DNA of 64,000 bases from Bisgaardia hudsonensis (lineage in GTDB: Bacteria; Pseudomonadota; Gammaproteobacteria; Enterobacterales; Pasteurellaceae), in contig NZ_SLXI01000001.1 in the NCBI RefSeq assembly GCF_004345785.1, positions 186,001-250,000 of the forward strand. Direction: 5' to 3'. The notes under the pieces were generated by a model that ran no database searches, was not told the DNA's origin, and worked only from the letters and a program-made list of their open reading frames with translations. Shown here one piece after another: positions 1 to 12,723 of the stretch (positions are counted from its first letter, which is position 1; the number at the start of each line of letters is the position of its first letter). A program made the translations under genes and the position numbers.

Positions 1-519
1 TTTTTACAAAAAGTTACTAAAACGGGATTTGGAGTACATCTATTTCACGAATGGCGTTTTCTTGATGACGAAGGAAAGCAGATAAATCCCGATTTTGTAC
101 TCAATTATCCTCGTTATCAAGGTGCAAGTATCCTACTTGCAAGAGAAAATTTTGGTTGTGGTTCTTCTAGAGAACACGCTCCTTGGGCATTGGCAGATTA
201 TGGAATTAGAGTAATTATTGCCCCAAGTTTTGCGGATATTTTCTATGGTAACAGCTTGAATAATCAATTATTACCTATTCGTTTAACTGATGAAGAAGTT
301 AATGAGTTATTTGATTATGTCAAAAATAATGATGGGGCAACGATTACTGTAGATTTAGAAGAGCAAACGGTATCAGCAAATAACAAAACTTATCATTTTG
401 ATATTGATAGCTTTAGACGCCATTGTTTGTTAAACGGATTAGATAATATTGGATTGACTTTACAACATGAAGCAAAAATTGCTGAATATGAAAGTAAAAT
501 TCCAGCATTTTTGCGATAA
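1..519 (+). CDS. leuD: 3-isopropylmalate dehydratase small subunit, 5' end missing
   Basis: The frame is open from base 1, so the gene begins upstream of the window; 172 C-terminal residues are visible against about 200 in the E. coli protein. It is the swivel-domain subunit of isopropylmalate isomerase (with LeuC), which converts 2- to 3-isopropylmalate in leucine biosynthesis. The family signature is clear: [18 protein letters not shown] around fragment residues 47-64, followed by [12 protein letters not shown]. An internal ATG at 190 is not the start, because the signature lies upstream of it. It converges with infA and shares a terminator hairpin with it. Confidence 0.97.
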   Translation, partial: FLQKVTKTGFGVHLFHEWRFLDDEGKQINPDFVLNYPRYQGASILLARENFGCGSSREHAPWALADYGIRVIIAPSFADIFYGNSLNNQLLPIRLTDEEVNELFDYVKNNDGATITVDLEEQTVSANNKTYHFDIDSFRRHCLLNGLDNIGLTLQHEAKIAEYESKIPAFLR

Positions 520-551
520 CCTCTAGCTCATTGTAATCATTAATAAAAAAA

Positions 552-588
552 CACTAGTTTGATTGCTCATCAAAACTAGTGCTTTTTT
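552..588. terminator. Bidirectional terminator between leuD and infA
   Basis: A hairpin (CACTAGTTTGAT, loop TGCTC, ATCAAAACTAGTG with one bulged A) is followed by T6 on the plus strand and preceded by A6 on it, so it can stop both the rightward leuD transcript and the leftward infA transcript. Confidence 0.8.
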
Positions 589-616
589 ATATGCTTATAA
601 CTAGACTAAATTTATA

Positions 617-1298
<682 letters not shown>

Positions 1299-2321
1299 AT
1301 GAAAATATTAATTACAGGAGGAGCTGGATTTATAGGTTCTGCCCTTATTCGTTATATAATTAATCATGCTCAAGATTCAGTTATCAATGTTGATAAGTTA
1401 ACTTATGCTAGTAATTTACAATCTTTAGATAGTGTAAAACATAATTCACGTTATTTTTTTGAACAAGTTGATATTTGTGATAAATCCAAGTTAATTCATA
1501 TTTTTGATCAATATAAACCAGATGTGGTTATACATTTGGCTGCTGAGAGTCATGTAGATAATTCTATCTCTAATGCGGATCAATTTATTCAAACCAATAT
1601 TATTGGTACTTATCATTTGTTGGAAGTTTCTCGAGAGTATTGGAGTAAGTTAGACAATTATAGAAAACCATTATTTCGTTTTCATCATGTTTCTACTGAC
1701 GAAGTTTATGGGGACTTAGGCTATTCTGATCCCCCTTTTACTGAATCATCTCCTTATGTACCAAGTAGTCCCTATTCCGCAACAAAAGCATCAAGTGATC
1801 ATTTAGTAAGAGCTTGGTTTAGAACTTATGGACTTCCCGTTATTATTACACATAGTTCAAATAATTATGGACCTTTTCAGCATAAGGAAAAATTGATTCC
1901 TAAAATGATTTTAAATGCTTTGGAAGGTAAATCTTTACCTATTTATGGTAACGGTATGCAGATTCGAGATTGGTTATTTGTTGATGATCATGTTAGTGCG
2001 CTGTATGAAGTTGTTACGAAAGGAAAAGTTGGGGAAGCTTATAATATAGGCTCAAATAATGAAAAATATAATATTGAAATAGTTAAACTAATTTGTGAGT
2101 ATTTAGAGGAACTAGTTCCGACTAAGAAAAGAGCGGTTAAAAAATATGAAGATTTGATTACTTATATTGCAGATAGACTGGGCCATGATATACGTTATTC
2201 TGTTGATGCAAGTAAAATTTTTAATGAGTTATCTTGGAGACCAAAGGAAAGTTTTGAATCAGGATTACAAAAAACAGTAGATTGGTATGTTAAGAATTGG
2301 CAAAATAAAAATAGACCGTAA
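1299..2321 (+). CDS. rfbB: dTDP-glucose 4,6-dehydratase (RmlB/RffG type)
   Basis: A 340-residue extended short-chain dehydrogenase that makes dTDP-4-keto-6-deoxyglucose from dTDP-glucose for surface polysaccharide sugars. The NAD-binding Rossmann motif GGAGFIGS is at residues 7-14; the catalytic triplet T133-D134-E135 lies in STDEVYGDL; the YxxxK pair is Y159/K163 in [12 protein letters not shown]. The start follows GGGAG seven bases upstream. No other polysaccharide genes adjoin it; trxA follows after 84 bases. rffG and rfbB paralogues cannot be told apart here, so the symbol refers to the enzyme family. Confidence 0.93.
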   Translation: MKILITGGAGFIGSALIRYIINHAQDSVINVDKLTYASNLQSLDSVKHNSRYFFEQVDICDKSKLIHIFDQYKPDVVIHLAAESHVDNSISNADQFIQTNIIGTYHLLEVSREYWSKLDNYRKPLFRFHHVSTDEVYGDLGYSDPPFTESSPYVPSSPYSATKASSDHLVRAWFRTYGLPVIITHSSNNYGPFQHKEKLIPKMILNALEGKSLPIYGNGMQIRDWLFVDDHVSALYEVVTKGKVGEAYNIGSNNEKYNIEIVKLICEYLEELVPTKKRAVKKYEDLITYIADRLGHDIRYSVDASKIFNELSWRPKESFESGLQKTVDWYVKNWQNKNRP

Positions 2322-2405
2322 GTGTTTATCCCCTTGAATTTTAAAAAATCCCCCTTATTATAATAGCGTTGAAGTTTTACTAGTTGACAATAAAAGGAAA
2401 TAATT

Positions 2406-2729
2406 ATGAGTGAAGTATTACATACTACCGATGCGAGTTTCGAAGCTGATGTTTTAAGATCAGATGTACCTGTTTTATTAGATTTTTGGGCGCCTTGGTG
2501 TGGGCCTTGTAAAATGATTGGACCTATTTTGGAAGATTTAGCAGCTGAGTATGGTGATAAAGTTAAAATTGTGAAAATGAATATTGATGATAACCAAGAA
2601 ACACCTGTTAAATTTGGTGTCCGCAGTATTCCTACTTTACTTTTCTTTAAAGAAGGTAAAGCAGTTGCCACGCAAATTGGTGCGTTACCAAAAAATCAGC
2701 TTGCAAATTTTATTGAACAAAATAGATAA
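2406..2729 (+). CDS. trxA: Thioredoxin 1
   Basis: A 107-residue cytoplasmic thioredoxin. The active site WCGPC has C32 and C35; the buried D26 and the cis-proline P76 are at the same positions as in E. coli TrxA. It reduces protein disulfides and supplies electrons to ribonucleotide reductase and peroxiredoxins. An AAGGAAAT ribosome site precedes the ATG, and a strong terminator follows directly, so it probably ends its own unit. Confidence 0.97.
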   Translation: MSEVLHTTDASFEADVLRSDVPVLLDFWAPWCGPCKMIGPILEDLAAEYGDKVKIVKMNIDDNQETPVKFGVRSIPTLLFFKEGKAVATQIGALPKNQLANFIEQNR

Positions 2730-2750
2730 TTTGCGTCTTGAGTAATTTTA

Positions 2751-2778
2751 AACCCCACTAGATATTTTAGTGGGGTTT
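2751..2778 (+). terminator. Terminator after trxA
   Basis: The hairpin AACCCCACTA / TAGTGGGGTT has a 7-base loop and a short T run, 22 bases after the trxA stop. Confidence 0.8.
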
Positions 2779-2812
2779 ATGCTATGTAAAAAGATATTTT
2801 TAGGAGCGCGAT

Positions 2813-3652
2813 ATGAAATCTGTTTCGATAGTGGGATTGGGCTGGCTAGGTGTCCCTTTAGGGTTGTATTTACGACATTTAGGTTGGCACGTAAAAGGGT
2901 CGAAATCAACTTATGACGGGGTAGAGAGTATGCGTTTATTACGTTTTGAAACCTATTATCTTGAGTTAACCCCTGATTTAAATGTAGATCCAGATGATCT
3001 GTCTGAGTTGTTATCCGCTGATGCTTTAGTTATTACTATTCCACCTAATCAATATCTTTTTAATCTTAGTAGTTATGTTCAAAGCATTAAAAATTTGGTT
3101 AATGAAGCATTATTATATGGTATAGAACATATTATATTTCTTAGTTCAACATCAGTTTTTCCCAATCAATCTGGTTTTTTTGATGAAGAAATGTTTATTG
3201 AGCCTGATACGGACATCGGAAAAACTTTATTAGAAATCGAAAACTGGTTATTATCACTTCCTAATGTAGATTGTGATGTGATTCGTTTAGGTGGATTGAT
3301 TGGCGATGATCGTCATCCTGCTTATAGTCTTGCTGGGAGAGAAAATATTTCTCAAGGCAACTCTCCGGTTAATCTTGTCCATGTTGATGATTGTGCAAGA
3401 GCTATTCAGCTATTATTAGAGGCGCCAAGTTGTCGTGCCATATATCATTTAGTTGCACCACAACATCCAACTAAAGCTGATTATTATCAATTTGTGGCAA
3501 AGCAATTAGACATTAAACCGGCGAGTTTTTCGTGTGCTAAAGCTGATCCTCAAAGAATTATTTTGGGAGATAAGATATGTCAAGAATTAGGTTTTGTTTA
3601 TCAATACCCAGATCCTTATTTAATGCTACCTAATTTTATTGCACCCTACTAG
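2813..3652 (+). CDS. NAD(P)-dependent oxidoreductase, YeeZ-like SDR
   Basis: A 279-residue protein resembling E. coli YeeZ along its length: Rossmann start IVGLGWLG (residues 6-13), a GSKSTYDGVE segment, IFLSSTSVFP in the middle, VNLVHVDDCARAI and the end ELGFVYQYPDP. It is an atypical extended short-chain dehydrogenase/epimerase; the substrate is unknown for the family. It sits between the trxA terminator and argG (84 bases on), with GGAGCG before its ATG. Confidence 0.8.
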   Translation: MKSVSIVGLGWLGVPLGLYLRHLGWHVKGSKSTYDGVESMRLLRFETYYLELTPDLNVDPDDLSELLSADALVITIPPNQYLFNLSSYVQSIKNLVNEALLYGIEHIIFLSSTSVFPNQSGFFDEEMFIEPDTDIGKTLLEIENWLLSLPNVDCDVIRLGGLIGDDRHPAYSLAGRENISQGNSPVNLVHVDDCARAIQLLLEAPSCRAIYHLVAPQHPTKADYYQFVAKQLDIKPASFSCAKADPQRIILGDKICQELGFVYQYPDPYLMLPNFIAPY

Positions 3653-3670
3653 ACAATATCTTAAATTTAG

Positions 3671-5071
<1,401 letters not shown>

Positions 5072-5092
5072 TTGAATAAATTATTAAATTTT

Positions 5093-5117
5093 AACCGCAC
5101 TTCATTTAAGTGCGGTT
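5093..5117 (+). terminator. Terminator made of an inverted uptake-signal pair
   Basis: ACCGCACTT (5094-5102) and AAGTGCGGT (5108-5116) form a hairpin with a five-base loop 20 bases after argG. Closely spaced inverted uptake signals serving as terminators are well known in Haemophilus and Neisseria. The T run is imperfect (TATATTTTGG). Confidence 0.8.
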
Positions 5118-5150
5118 ATATTTTGGGCTGTTTTTATTCTGGTTTCATTT

Positions 5151-6038
5151 ATGAATGATAAATTCTTATTTCCTAGTTATAAACAACTAATACCTTATGA
5201 TAAACGTTTTTTAAAAAGAGTACGTTCTTTTTTGCGTTTTCAGTTATATAGAAGATGGTGTTATTCTGAATGTCTTCAATTTGAAGATTATTTAAATCAG
5301 AATCCATTCTGGCAACCATTGTTTTATCAAAACCTTTATCGTTGTAACACGTTATTGGAAAAATTTTGTGATAAACGTTTCAATAAGAAACAGCGTTTAC
5401 AAGGGATCTTGTCAAACTTATCACTAGCTGAACGTATTTTAGGGAAATCGCTTATTCAACGTTTATTTGATGAAGACTCTCTTTTAATTGGAAAGTTAAC
5501 GGATACGCTAAGTTTATATTTGAATATTAATCAAATTGATCCATTTGAAGGTTTTTTTTCTATAAATATAAAAAATCAAAATAATGAAAGTATTTATGAT
5601 GCATCTTTTATTTTTATTCAGCCTTATTCGATTTTAATTACTTCTGTACAAGGTCCAAATAAATTAGATGCTCAAGGATTAGTAAAAGATACAACTAAAC
5701 AGCTACATGGTATAAGACCAATGTTTATGTTAGTTTATGCTTTCCAAATGATAGCGCATTGTTTGGATTGTGAGTTGTTCGGCATAAAGCATAAATATCA
5801 AGCTAAATATCGTTGGAATGATCATGCTAAATTATTATTTAATTATGATGAGTTTTGGAAAGAGAATAAAGCCATTTTAAATACACAAGATTATTGGGTT
5901 CTTCCTTTAGCGATTGAATATAAATCTTTAGATGATATTGCTAGTAAAAAACGTTCCATGTATCGCCGACGTTATGAAATGTTAGATAAGTTAAGAGATG
6001 AAATCATACTATTTTTTAGGGGGAAATGTGATGAGTAA
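5151..6038 (+). CDS. VirK/YbjX family protein (DUF535)
   Basis: A 295-residue cytoplasmic-looking protein without signal peptide or membrane segments. The family pattern is recognisable: [13 protein letters not shown]-like text near residue 112, DPFEGFFS, the segment [15 protein letters not shown] near 170, and a C-terminal [15 protein letters not shown]. VirK in Shigella and YbjX in E. coli belong here; their biochemical activity is not established. Its last 8 bases overlap cmk, suggesting co-transcription and coupling. The start ATG at 5151 has no obvious ribosome site. Confidence 0.75.
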   Translation: MNDKFLFPSYKQLIPYDKRFLKRVRSFLRFQLYRRWCYSECLQFEDYLNQNPFWQPLFYQNLYRCNTLLEKFCDKRFNKKQRLQGILSNLSLAERILGKSLIQRLFDEDSLLIGKLTDTLSLYLNINQIDPFEGFFSINIKNQNNESIYDASFIFIQPYSILITSVQGPNKLDAQGLVKDTTKQLHGIRPMFMLVYAFQMIAHCLDCELFGIKHKYQAKYRWNDHAKLLFNYDEFWKENKAILNTQDYWVLPLAIEYKSLDDIASKKRSMYRRRYEMLDKLRDEIILFFRGKCDE

Positions 6039-6711
6039 TATTGTAATTACGGTTGATGGACCTAGTGGTGCGGGGAAAGGGACATTATGTTATGCCTTAG
6101 CAGAAAAATTAGGATTTACGTTGTTAGATAGTGGCGCTATTTATCGAGTAACTGCATTAGCCGCATTAAATAGAAATATTGCTTTAGATAATGAAGATGA
6201 GTTGGAGAAGCTTGCTCGTCATCTTGATATTCATTTTGAACCTACGAATGGTGAAGTGAATATTATTTTGGAAGGTAATGATGTCAGTCGTCAAATTCGT
6301 ACTCAAGAAGTAGCTGAAGCAGCCTCAAAAGTGGCAGTATTTTCTAAAGTAAGAACTGCACTTTTACAGTTACAACAAGATTTCTCAACAGATAAAGGAC
6401 TAATTGCGGATGGTCGAGATATGGGAACAGTAGTATTCCCAAATGCTCAAGTTAAATTATTTTTAGATGCTAGCGCAGAAGAAAGAGCAAAAAGACGTTT
6501 TAATCAGTTGCAAAATAAAGGAATTAATGGTAACTTTGAGCAGATTTTAGCCGAGATAAAAGAGCGTGATTTTAGAGATAGAAATCGTGCTGTTGCTCCC
6601 TTAAAACCAGCGGAAGATGCGTTGTTACTTGATAGTACAACATTAAGTATTGATGCTGTGATTTTAAAAGCGTTGAATTATATTGAGAAACGACTTGATA
6701 TTAGGCTATAA
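6031..6711 (+). CDS. cmk: Cytidylate kinase
   Basis: A 226-residue enzyme phosphorylating CMP/dCMP to the diphosphate. The P-loop GPSGAGKG is at residues 10-17 and [11 protein letters not shown] is the conserved middle motif. The frame extends 11 codons upstream, but the ATG at 6031 gives the family N-terminus ([11 protein letters not shown]) and has AGGGGG spaced correctly; it overlaps the end of the preceding gene by 8 bases. cmk-rpsA-ihfB order is as in enterobacteria. Confidence 0.96.
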   Translation: MSNIVITVDGPSGAGKGTLCYALAEKLGFTLLDSGAIYRVTALAALNRNIALDNEDELEKLARHLDIHFEPTNGEVNIILEGNDVSRQIRTQEVAEAASKVAVFSKVRTALLQLQQDFSTDKGLIADGRDMGTVVFPNAQVKLFLDASAEERAKRRFNQLQNKGINGNFEQILAEIKERDFRDRNRAVAPLKPAEDALLLDSTTLSIDAVILKALNYIEKRLDIRL

Positions 6712-6819
6712 TTAGAGAATTGTATTCTGTTTATTCAGGGATTGAATGAACATTTATTATCAACCCCACTTTCTAAGGATATGAAGTGGACGTTATTATA
6801 TGAAGAAATTGAAATTAAT
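6712..6819 (+). promoter_or_regulatory. rpsA leader
   Basis: The 108 bases before the rpsA ATG contain a hairpin (CCACTT...AAGTGG near 6767-6789) and lack a strong Shine-Dalgarno next to the chosen start. In E. coli the rpsA initiation region is likewise folded, SD-poor and the site of S1 autoregulation; the same role here is inferred. Confidence 0.45.
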
Positions 6820-8469
6820 ATGACTGAATCTTTTGCTCAACTATTTGAAGAATCATTAAAAGACCTTGAAACCCGTTTAGGTTCTATCGTTAACGGTACT
6901 GTTGTTGCTATCGAAAAAGGCTTCGTTTATGTGGATGCTGGTTTAAAATCAGAAGCACGTATTCCCGCTGAAGAATTCCAAAATGCACAAGGTGAATTAG
7001 AAGTAAGTGTTGGCGATATCGTTAATGTCGCTTTAGATGCGGTTGAAGATGGTTTCGGTGAAACTAAACTTTCTCGTGAAAAAGCGGTTCGTCATGAGTC
7101 TTGGATTGAATTAGAAAAAGCATACGAAGAACAAGCAACAGTTGTTGGTTTAATTAACGGTAAAGTGAAAGGTGGTTTCACAGTTGAGTTAAATGGTGTT
7201 CGTGCATTCTTACCTGGTTCATTAGTGGATACTCGTCCTGTACGTGATACCTTGCACTTGGAAGGTAAAGAGTTAGAATTTAAAGTAATTAAACTTGATC
7301 AAAAACGCAATAACGTTGTTGTTTCTCGTCGTGCTGTTATTGAATCAGAAAATAGTCAAGAACGTGAACAAGTGCTTGAAAGTTTAGCTGAAGGTGCTGA
7401 AGTTAAAGGTATCGTTAAGAATTTAACTGACTACGGTGCATTCGTTGATTTAGGCGGTGTTGATGGTTTATTACATATTACTGATATGGCTTGGAAACGC
7501 GTTAAACATCCAAGTGAAATCGTAAATGTTGGTGATGAAATTGCTGTTAAAGTATTAAAATTTGATAAAGATCGTACTCGTGTATCTTTAGGATTAAAAC
7601 AATTAGGTCAAGATCCTTGGGTTGAAATTGCTCAAAATCATCCAGTAAATAGTAAATTAAGCGGTAAAGTAACTAACTTAACTGATTATGGTTGTTTCGT
7701 TGAAATTTTAGAAGGTGTTGAAGGTTTAGTTCACGTTTCTGAAATGGATTGGACAAACAAAAATATTCATCCATCTAAAGTAGTGAGTTTAGGTGATGAA
7801 GTTGAAGTAATGGTATTAGAAATTGATGAAGAACGTCGTCGTATTTCTTTAGGTTTAAAACAATGTAAGCCTAACCCATGGTTACAATTTGCTGATACAC
7901 ATAACAAAAATGATAAAGTTGTAGGTAAAATTAAATCAATTACTGACTTTGGTATCTTTATTGGATTAGAAGGTGGAATTGATGGTTTAGTTCACTTATC
8001 AGATATTTCTTGGAATGTTTCAGGTGAAGAAGCTGTTCGCAATTACAAGAAAGGTGATGAAGTTGAAGCCGTTGTGTTACAAGTTGATTCAGCAAAAGAA
8101 CGTATTTCTTTAGGTATTAAACAACTTGAAGAAGATCCATTTAATAACTTTGTTGCGACAAACAAGAAAGGTGCGGTTTTAAGTGCTAAAGTTGTAGAAG
8201 CAGATAACAAAGGCGCTAAAGTTGAGTTAGAAGGCGGTGTTGAAGGTTACATTCGTGCTGCTGATTTAACCTCTGAAGTGAATGCTGGTGATGTTGTTGA
8301 AGCAAAATATACTGGAGTGGATCGCAAAGCTCGTATTGTTCATTTATCTGTACGTGCTAAAGATCAAGCTGAAGAAGCAACAGCAATGGCAAATGTGAAT
8401 AACAAGCAAGAAGAAGTTGCTATTCCAAATGCGATGGCTGAAGCATTTAAAGCAGCTAAAGGCGAATAA
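6820..8469 (+). CDS. rpsA: 30S ribosomal protein S1
   Basis: A 549-residue RNA-binding ribosomal protein that brings mRNA to the 30S subunit. Six S1 repeats are visible, at roughly residues 21-87, 105-171, 192-260, 277-347, 364-434 and 451-520, with recurring [18 protein letters not shown]-type segments. The start at 6820 gives [13 protein letters not shown], identical in character to E. coli S1. An in-frame ATG at 6742 (26 residues earlier) has an AGGGA site and cannot be fully excluded. Confidence 0.95.
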   Translation: MTESFAQLFEESLKDLETRLGSIVNGTVVAIEKGFVYVDAGLKSEARIPAEEFQNAQGELEVSVGDIVNVALDAVEDGFGETKLSREKAVRHESWIELEKAYEEQATVVGLINGKVKGGFTVELNGVRAFLPGSLVDTRPVRDTLHLEGKELEFKVIKLDQKRNNVVVSRRAVIESENSQEREQVLESLAEGAEVKGIVKNLTDYGAFVDLGGVDGLLHITDMAWKRVKHPSEIVNVGDEIAVKVLKFDKDRTRVSLGLKQLGQDPWVEIAQNHPVNSKLSGKVTNLTDYGCFVEILEGVEGLVHVSEMDWTNKNIHPSKVVSLGDEVEVMVLEIDEERRRISLGLKQCKPNPWLQFADTHNKNDKVVGKIKSITDFGIFIGLEGGIDGLVHLSDISWNVSGEEAVRNYKKGDEVEAVVLQVDSAKERISLGIKQLEEDPFNNFVATNKKGAVLSAKVVEADNKGAKVELEGGVEGYIRAADLTSEVNAGDVVEAKYTGVDRKARIVHLSVRAKDQAEEATAMANVNNKQEEVAIPNAMAEAFKAAKGE

Positions 8470-8488
8470 TTAAGATTCCCTTAAAAAA

Positions 8489-8513
8489 TTAGCCTGATAT
8501 ATTTTCAGGCTAA
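8489..8513 (+). terminator. Hairpin between rpsA and ihfB
   Basis: TTAGCCTGA and TCAGGCTAA form a perfect 9-bp stem with a 7-base loop 19 bases after rpsA. Only three Ts follow, so it may be an attenuator or RNA-stability element rather than a full terminator. Confidence 0.55.
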
Positions 8514-8540
8514 TTTGAAATAATAAAGTTAGGAGATATT

Positions 8541-8825
8541 ATGACAAAGTCAGAACTTATTGAAAGATTAGCAATTAAAAATCCAAATATTTCAGCTAAA
8601 GATGTAGAAAATATTGTAAAAGAGATATTAGAACATATGTCTAGTACTTTGGAAGATGGCAATCGTATTGAGGTTCGTGGATTTGGCAGTTTCTCTCTTC
8701 ATTATCGCCAGCCTAGAGTAGGGAGAAATCCTAAAACAGGTGAGAAAGTGAAATTAGATTTTAAATCTGTGCCTCACTTTAAAGCAGGTAAAGAATTAAA
8801 AGAGCGTATTGATGTTAAATCATAA
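8541..8825 (+). CDS. ihfB: Integration host factor, beta subunit
   Basis: A 94-residue DNA-bending protein of the HU/IHF family that pairs with Ihf[12 protein letters not shown] and the [11 protein letters not shown]...[10 protein letters not shown] arm are diagnostic; P64 is the likely intercalating proline at the tip of the arm. A TAGGAG ribosome site precedes the ATG. It follows rpsA after a hairpin and ends in its own terminator. Confidence 0.97.
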   Translation: MTKSELIERLAIKNPNISAKDVENIVKEILEHMSSTLEDGNRIEVRGFGSFSLHYRQPRVGRNPKTGEKVKLDFKSVPHFKAGKELKERIDVKS

Positions 8826-8842
8826 TATAATCTAGCAATATA

Positions 8843-8868
8843 ACGACACGTTAAGTGTCGTTTTTTTT
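8843..8868 (+). terminator. Terminator after ihfB
   Basis: The stem ACGACAC / GTGTCGT has a 5-base loop and is followed by T8, 17 bases after the ihfB stop. Confidence 0.85.
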
Positions 8869-8917
8869 GTGTTTTTTTGGCATAATGTGAAAGGTTAATT
8901 TATTAAGGAGAATTAGA

Positions 8918-9217
8918 ATGATCAAATTTATTTTTGTGTTTATTATTTTACTTGCGGTAGTTTTAGTTGCCGTAACTGTTGGTGCTAATAATGATCAAGT
9001 TATTTCATTTAACTACATTGTCGCACAAAGTGAATTACAGCTTTCAACATTGGTTGCTATTTTATTTGGATTAGGATTAATTTTAGGCTGGTTAATTAGT
9101 GCATTTTTTTATTTAAAATTAAAATTAAAAAATATTTCACTTAATAGACAAATTAAACGTCAGGGAAAATTGATTAGTGAATTAAATACTGATATTGCAA
9201 AGGCTAAGCAAGAATGA
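8918..9217 (+). CDS. lapA: LPS assembly protein LapA (YciS, DUF1049)
   Basis: A 99-residue inner-membrane protein with two membrane segments (about residues 4-22 and 41-63) and a basic, coiled-coil-prone tail. LapA acts with LapB in controlling LpxC turnover and lipopolysaccharide synthesis. AAGGAG precedes the ATG. The stop overlaps the lapB start as ATGA, so the two are translationally coupled. Confidence 0.88.
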   Translation: MIKFIFVFIILLAVVLVAVTVGANNDQVISFNYIVAQSELQLSTLVAILFGLGLILGWLISAFFYLKLKLKNISLNRQIKRQGKLISELNTDIAKAKQE

Positions 9218-10404
9218 TTGAATTGCTCTTCCTGCTTCTACCTATTGCCGCCGCTTATGGTTGGTATATGGGGTTTCGTAGTGCTAAAAAAAGTCAGGAA
9301 GAGATAAGTAATAAGTTATCACGTGATTATGTTGTAGGGGTAAACTTATTATTATCGAATCAGCCAGAAAAAGCGGTTGATTTGTTTTTGAATATTTTAC
9401 AGAAACAAGAACAAGAGAATAATATAGAAACTGGATCACAATTTGAAGCAGAGTTGACTTTGGGTAATTTATTTCGCTCTAGGGGAGAGGTGGATCGTGC
9501 ATTACGTATCCATCAGGCATTAGATAAGAATCCTAATTATAGCTTTGAACAAAAATTATTAGCTAAGCAACAATTAGCAAAAGATTTTATGGCTGTTGGA
9601 TTTTATGATCGAGTTGAGAATATTAACATTATGTTAGTTGATGAACCTGAGTTTGCAGAAAATGCCTTACAACAGCTCTCTATTGTTTATCAAAAAACAA
9701 AGGAATGGAAAAAAGCCGTTAATGTAGCTGAGAAATTAGCTAAAATATCTCCCCAAAAGAATGGTATTGATCTAGCGCACTACTATTGTGAATTAGCAAT
9801 AAATTTGAAATCGGAGGATAAAGATAATCCTCTTGATATTTTAAAATCAGCTTTAAAGGCGAATCCTAGTTGTGTAAGAGCGTCAATGTTATTAGCAGAA
9901 CATTATATGCTGCAATTAGATTATCAAGGTGCAATTAGTTTTTTAGAAAATGTTTTAGATCAAGATCAAGCTTATGTTGGCGAGGTTTTGGTAACTTTAA
10001 AATATGCTTATCATGAATTAAATCAGTTAGATAATTTTGAATTATTTTTAATTAGAGCTAGCCAAAAACAGTGTAATAGTATGGTTGATTTAGCCCTTGC
10101 CGATCTTATAGAAGAAAAATATGGGATTACCGCAGCACAAACACAGATTTATCAGAAATTGCATAATAATCCTAGTACTTTACTTTTTCATCGTTTTATT
10201 AAATATCAAATTGAAAGTTTAGAAGATGGAAAAGGAAAGGATAGCTTGATTCTACTATATGATATGGTTGGCGATAGAATTAAAAAAGAATTTAGTTACC
10301 GTTGTACTAATTGTGGCTATCAAACGCATCATTTAATATGGTGTTGCCCCTCTTGTCGGCAATGGGAAACGGTAAAGCCTGTTTTGGGAATTGAACATAG
10401 TTAA
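9214..10404 (+). CDS. lapB: LPS assembly protein LapB (YciM)
   Basis: A 396-residue protein with one N-terminal membrane anchor (about residues 2-17), a run of tetratricopeptide repeats over most of its length, and a C-terminal rubredoxin-like zinc site, CTNC 364-367 and CPSC 378-381. In E. coli LapB is an adaptor for FtsH proteolysis of LpxC, balancing LPS and phospholipid. It overlaps lapA by 4 bases; pyrF follows after 11. Confidence 0.93.
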   Translation: MIELLFLLLPIAAAYGWYMGFRSAKKSQEEISNKLSRDYVVGVNLLLSNQPEKAVDLFLNILQKQEQENNIETGSQFEAELTLGNLFRSRGEVDRALRIHQALDKNPNYSFEQKLLAKQQLAKDFMAVGFYDRVENINIMLVDEPEFAENALQQLSIVYQKTKEWKKAVNVAEKLAKISPQKNGIDLAHYYCELAINLKSEDKDNPLDILKSALKANPSCVRASMLLAEHYMLQLDYQGAISFLENVLDQDQAYVGEVLVTLKYAYHELNQLDNFELFLIRASQKQCNSMVDLALADLIEEKYGITAAQTQIYQKLHNNPSTLLFHRFIKYQIESLEDGKGKDSLILLYDMVGDRIKKEFSYRCTNCGYQTHHLIWCCPSCRQWETVKPVLGIEHS

Positions 10405-10415
10405 GGAAGGAAAAT

Positions 10416-11111
10416 ATGAGCAGTAAAGTTATTGTTGCATTAGATTATGAGAGAGAAGCAGAAGCTCTTGCATTAGTTGATCAGATCGATCCTAGTTTAT
10501 GTCGATTAAAAGTGGGCAAAGAAATGTTTACTACGCTAGGAACTAGCTTTGTTAAACAGCTACATGATCGTAGTTTTGATGTTTTTTTAGATCTTAAGTT
10601 CCATGATATTCCAAATACTGTGGCAAGGGCGGTTCGTTCGGCTGCTGATCTTGGTGTTTGGATGGTTGATCTACATGCTAGTGGTGGTTTACGCATGATG
10701 GAAGAAGCCAAGAAGATTCTCGAGCCTTATGGGAAAGATGCACCTCTATTAATTGGTGTAACTGTATTGACAAGTATGGAAGATCTTGATTTGTTACAAA
10801 TCGGAATTAATGCCTCACCGATGGAGCAAGTTATTCGTTTAGCTAATTTAACTCAAAGAGCAGGATTAGATGGTGTTGTATGTTCTCCTCAGGAAGTTGA
10901 AATTTTGCGTACTAACTGTGGAAAAGATTTTAAATTAATTACTCCAGGTATTCGTCCAATTGGTGCTGATTTTGGCGATCAACGTCGAGTGATGACGCCA
11001 TCTGCAGCTATTCAATCTGGCTCTGATTATTTAGTGATTGGTCGTCCTATTACACAAGCAGAAAATCCTGCAGAGATTTTAAGCAAAATTAATGCATCTA
11101 TTGAAGGCTAA
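10416..11111 (+). CDS. pyrF: Orotidine 5'-phosphate decarboxylase
   Basis: A 231-residue TIM-barrel enzyme making UMP from OMP, the last step of pyrimidine synthesis. The catalytic set D59-K61-D64 lies in [12 protein letters not shown]; the phosphate-binding end is TPGIRP and VIGRPIT. AAGGAAGG precedes the ATG. The lapA-lapB-pyrF-yciH block has the enterobacterial order and looks like one operon. Confidence 0.97.
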   Translation: MSSKVIVALDYEREAEALALVDQIDPSLCRLKVGKEMFTTLGTSFVKQLHDRSFDVFLDLKFHDIPNTVARAVRSAADLGVWMVDLHASGGLRMMEEAKKILEPYGKDAPLLIGVTVLTSMEDLDLLQIGINASPMEQVIRLANLTQRAGLDGVVCSPQEVEILRTNCGKDFKLITPGIRPIGADFGDQRRVMTPSAAIQSGSDYLVIGRPITQAENPAEILSKINASIEG

Positions 11112-11113
11112 TT

Positions 11114-11434
11114 ATGTCTGAAAGTACTTTAGTTTATTCTACAGAATTAGGGCGTATTAAAGAAAATAAATTATTAGATGTTCGTCCTAAAGGGGATGGC
11201 ATTGTAAGAATTCAACGCCAAACTAGTGGACGTAAAGGAAGTGGCGTTTCTGTTATTACAGGTCTTGATGTATCTGATCATGAATTGAAAAAAATTACAG
11301 CGGAATTAAAAAAACGTTGTGGATGCGGTGGTGCGGTTAAAAATGGAACTATTGAAATTCAGGGCGATAAACGTGATCTTTTGAAAAGATTACTCGAAGA
11401 TAAAGGGTTTTTAGTTAAATTATCTGGTGGATAG
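11114..11434 (+). CDS. yciH: SUI1/eIF1-like translation factor YciH
   Basis: A 106-residue protein of the eIF1/SUI1 family. The core is VRIQRQTSGRKGSGVSVITGL followed by LKKRCGCGGAVKNGTIEIQGD. The bacterial YciH can act on initiation fidelity in vitro; its physiological role is uncertain. It starts two bases after pyrF stops and is followed by a strong terminator. Confidence 0.92.
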   Translation: MSESTLVYSTELGRIKENKLLDVRPKGDGIVRIQRQTSGRKGSGVSVITGLDVSDHELKKITAELKKRCGCGGAVKNGTIEIQGDKRDLLKRLLEDKGFLVKLSGG

Positions 11435-11448
11435 TTTTTTAGTTTATG

Positions 11449-11478
11449 ATGGTGCAATTTATATTGCACCATTTTTTT
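11449..11478 (+). terminator. Terminator after yciH
   Basis: A perfect stem ATGGTGCAA / TTGCACCAT with a 6-base loop and T6 closes the lapA-lapB-pyrF-yciH unit. Confidence 0.88.
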
Positions 11479-11680
11479 ATATTAAATAATGTCCATATAG
11501 ATAGTTGGTATTGCGTTCTAATTTTTTTATTTTTTTGAAATTTTTCGTTAAATTTTTACATTTATTATTGAGATAAGTAACCAAATTTCAAATAAGAAAT
11601 TTTATATAATCATCGGTTTTATAGAGTAGTGACTCAATAAAATAGTTGTTAATTTAATCTTACTATGAAGGAGAAATATT

Positions 11681-12685
11681 ATGGCTTTTAATCTTAAAAA
11701 TAGACATTTATTAAGTTTAGTTAATCACTCAGAGCGTGAAATTAAGTATTTACTTGATCTTTCTCGAGATTTGAAACGGGCAAAATATGCAGGAACGGAG
11801 CAACCTGTCCTAAAAGGTAAGAATATTGCATTAATTTTTGAGAAGACATCAACAAGAACAAGATGTGCTTTTGAAGTAGCAGCTTATGATCAAGGAGCTA
11901 GAGTGACTTATATCGATCCTAACTCATCCCAAATTGGTCATAAAGAAAGTATGAAAGATACTGCTCGTGTCTTAGGACGTATGTATGATGCGATTGAGTA
12001 TCGAGGTTTTAAACAATCTATTGTAAATGAGCTGGCAGAATATGCAGGTGTTCCTGTATTTAACGGTTTAACGGATGAGTTCCATCCTACTCAAATGTTG
12101 GCCGATGTTTTAACAATGATCGAATTTTGTGACAAACCACTAAGCGAAATAAAATATGTTTATATTGGTGATGCTCGCAATAATATGGGAAATTCTTTAT
12201 TACTAATTGGTGCTAAATTGGGTATGGATGTACGTATTTGTGGCCCTAAATCTTTACTACCTGATGCAGAGTTAGTAACAATGTGTGAAAAATTTGCAAA
12301 AGAAAGTGGGGCAAGAATTACTGTTACTGATGATATTAATTTAGCCATAAAAGATGTTGACTATGTTCATACTGATGTTTGGGTTTCTATGGGTGAGCCA
12401 CTTGAAACTTGGGGTGAACGTATTGAATTATTATTACCTTACCAAGTTACACCTGAATTAATGAGAGGTACTGGTAATCCAAAAGTTAAATTTATGCATT
12501 GTTTACCTGCTTTCCATAATAGTGAAACTAAACTTGGACGTCAAATAGCTGAAAAATATCCTGCATTAGCTAATGGTATTGAAGTAACCGAAGATGTATT
12601 TGAGTCCCCTATGAATATTGCTTTTGAACAAGCCGAAAATCGTATGCATACTATTAAAGCTGTTATGGTTGCGAGTTTATCTTAG
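11681..12685 (+). CDS. argF: Ornithine carbamoyltransferase
   Basis: A 334-residue enzyme. The carbamoyl-phosphate site S57-T58-R59-T60, the HPTQ motif near residue 134 and the H273-C274-L275-P276 ornithine-site motif are all present. The enzyme runs either anabolically (citrulline synthesis) or catabolically (citrulline breakdown, then called arcB); sequence by eye cannot decide. The neighbouring YfcC-type carrier hints at the catabolic side, while argG elsewhere in the window fits synthesis. GAAGGAG precedes the ATG. An inverted repeat ATTTC-N6-GAAAT lies upstream near 11585-11600. Confidence 0.95.
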   Translation: MAFNLKNRHLLSLVNHSEREIKYLLDLSRDLKRAKYAGTEQPVLKGKNIALIFEKTSTRTRCAFEVAAYDQGARVTYIDPNSSQIGHKESMKDTARVLGRMYDAIEYRGFKQSIVNELAEYAGVPVFNGLTDEFHPTQMLADVLTMIEFCDKPLSEIKYVYIGDARNNMGNSLLLIGAKLGMDVRICGPKSLLPDAELVTMCEKFAKESGARITVTDDINLAIKDVDYVHTDVWVSMGEPLETWGERIELLLPYQVTPELMRGTGNPKVKFMHCLPAFHNSETKLGRQIAEKYPALANGIEVTEDVFESPMNIAFEQAENRMHTIKAVMVASLS

Positions 12686-12723
12686 TTTTAATTGTGACTG
12701 AAGTATGTAATAAGGAGTTCTAG

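Noticed and set aside
2195-2671. 158-codon frame antisense to rfbB and trxA
   Set aside because: Lies opposite two well-recognised genes with intact motifs; a composition shadow.
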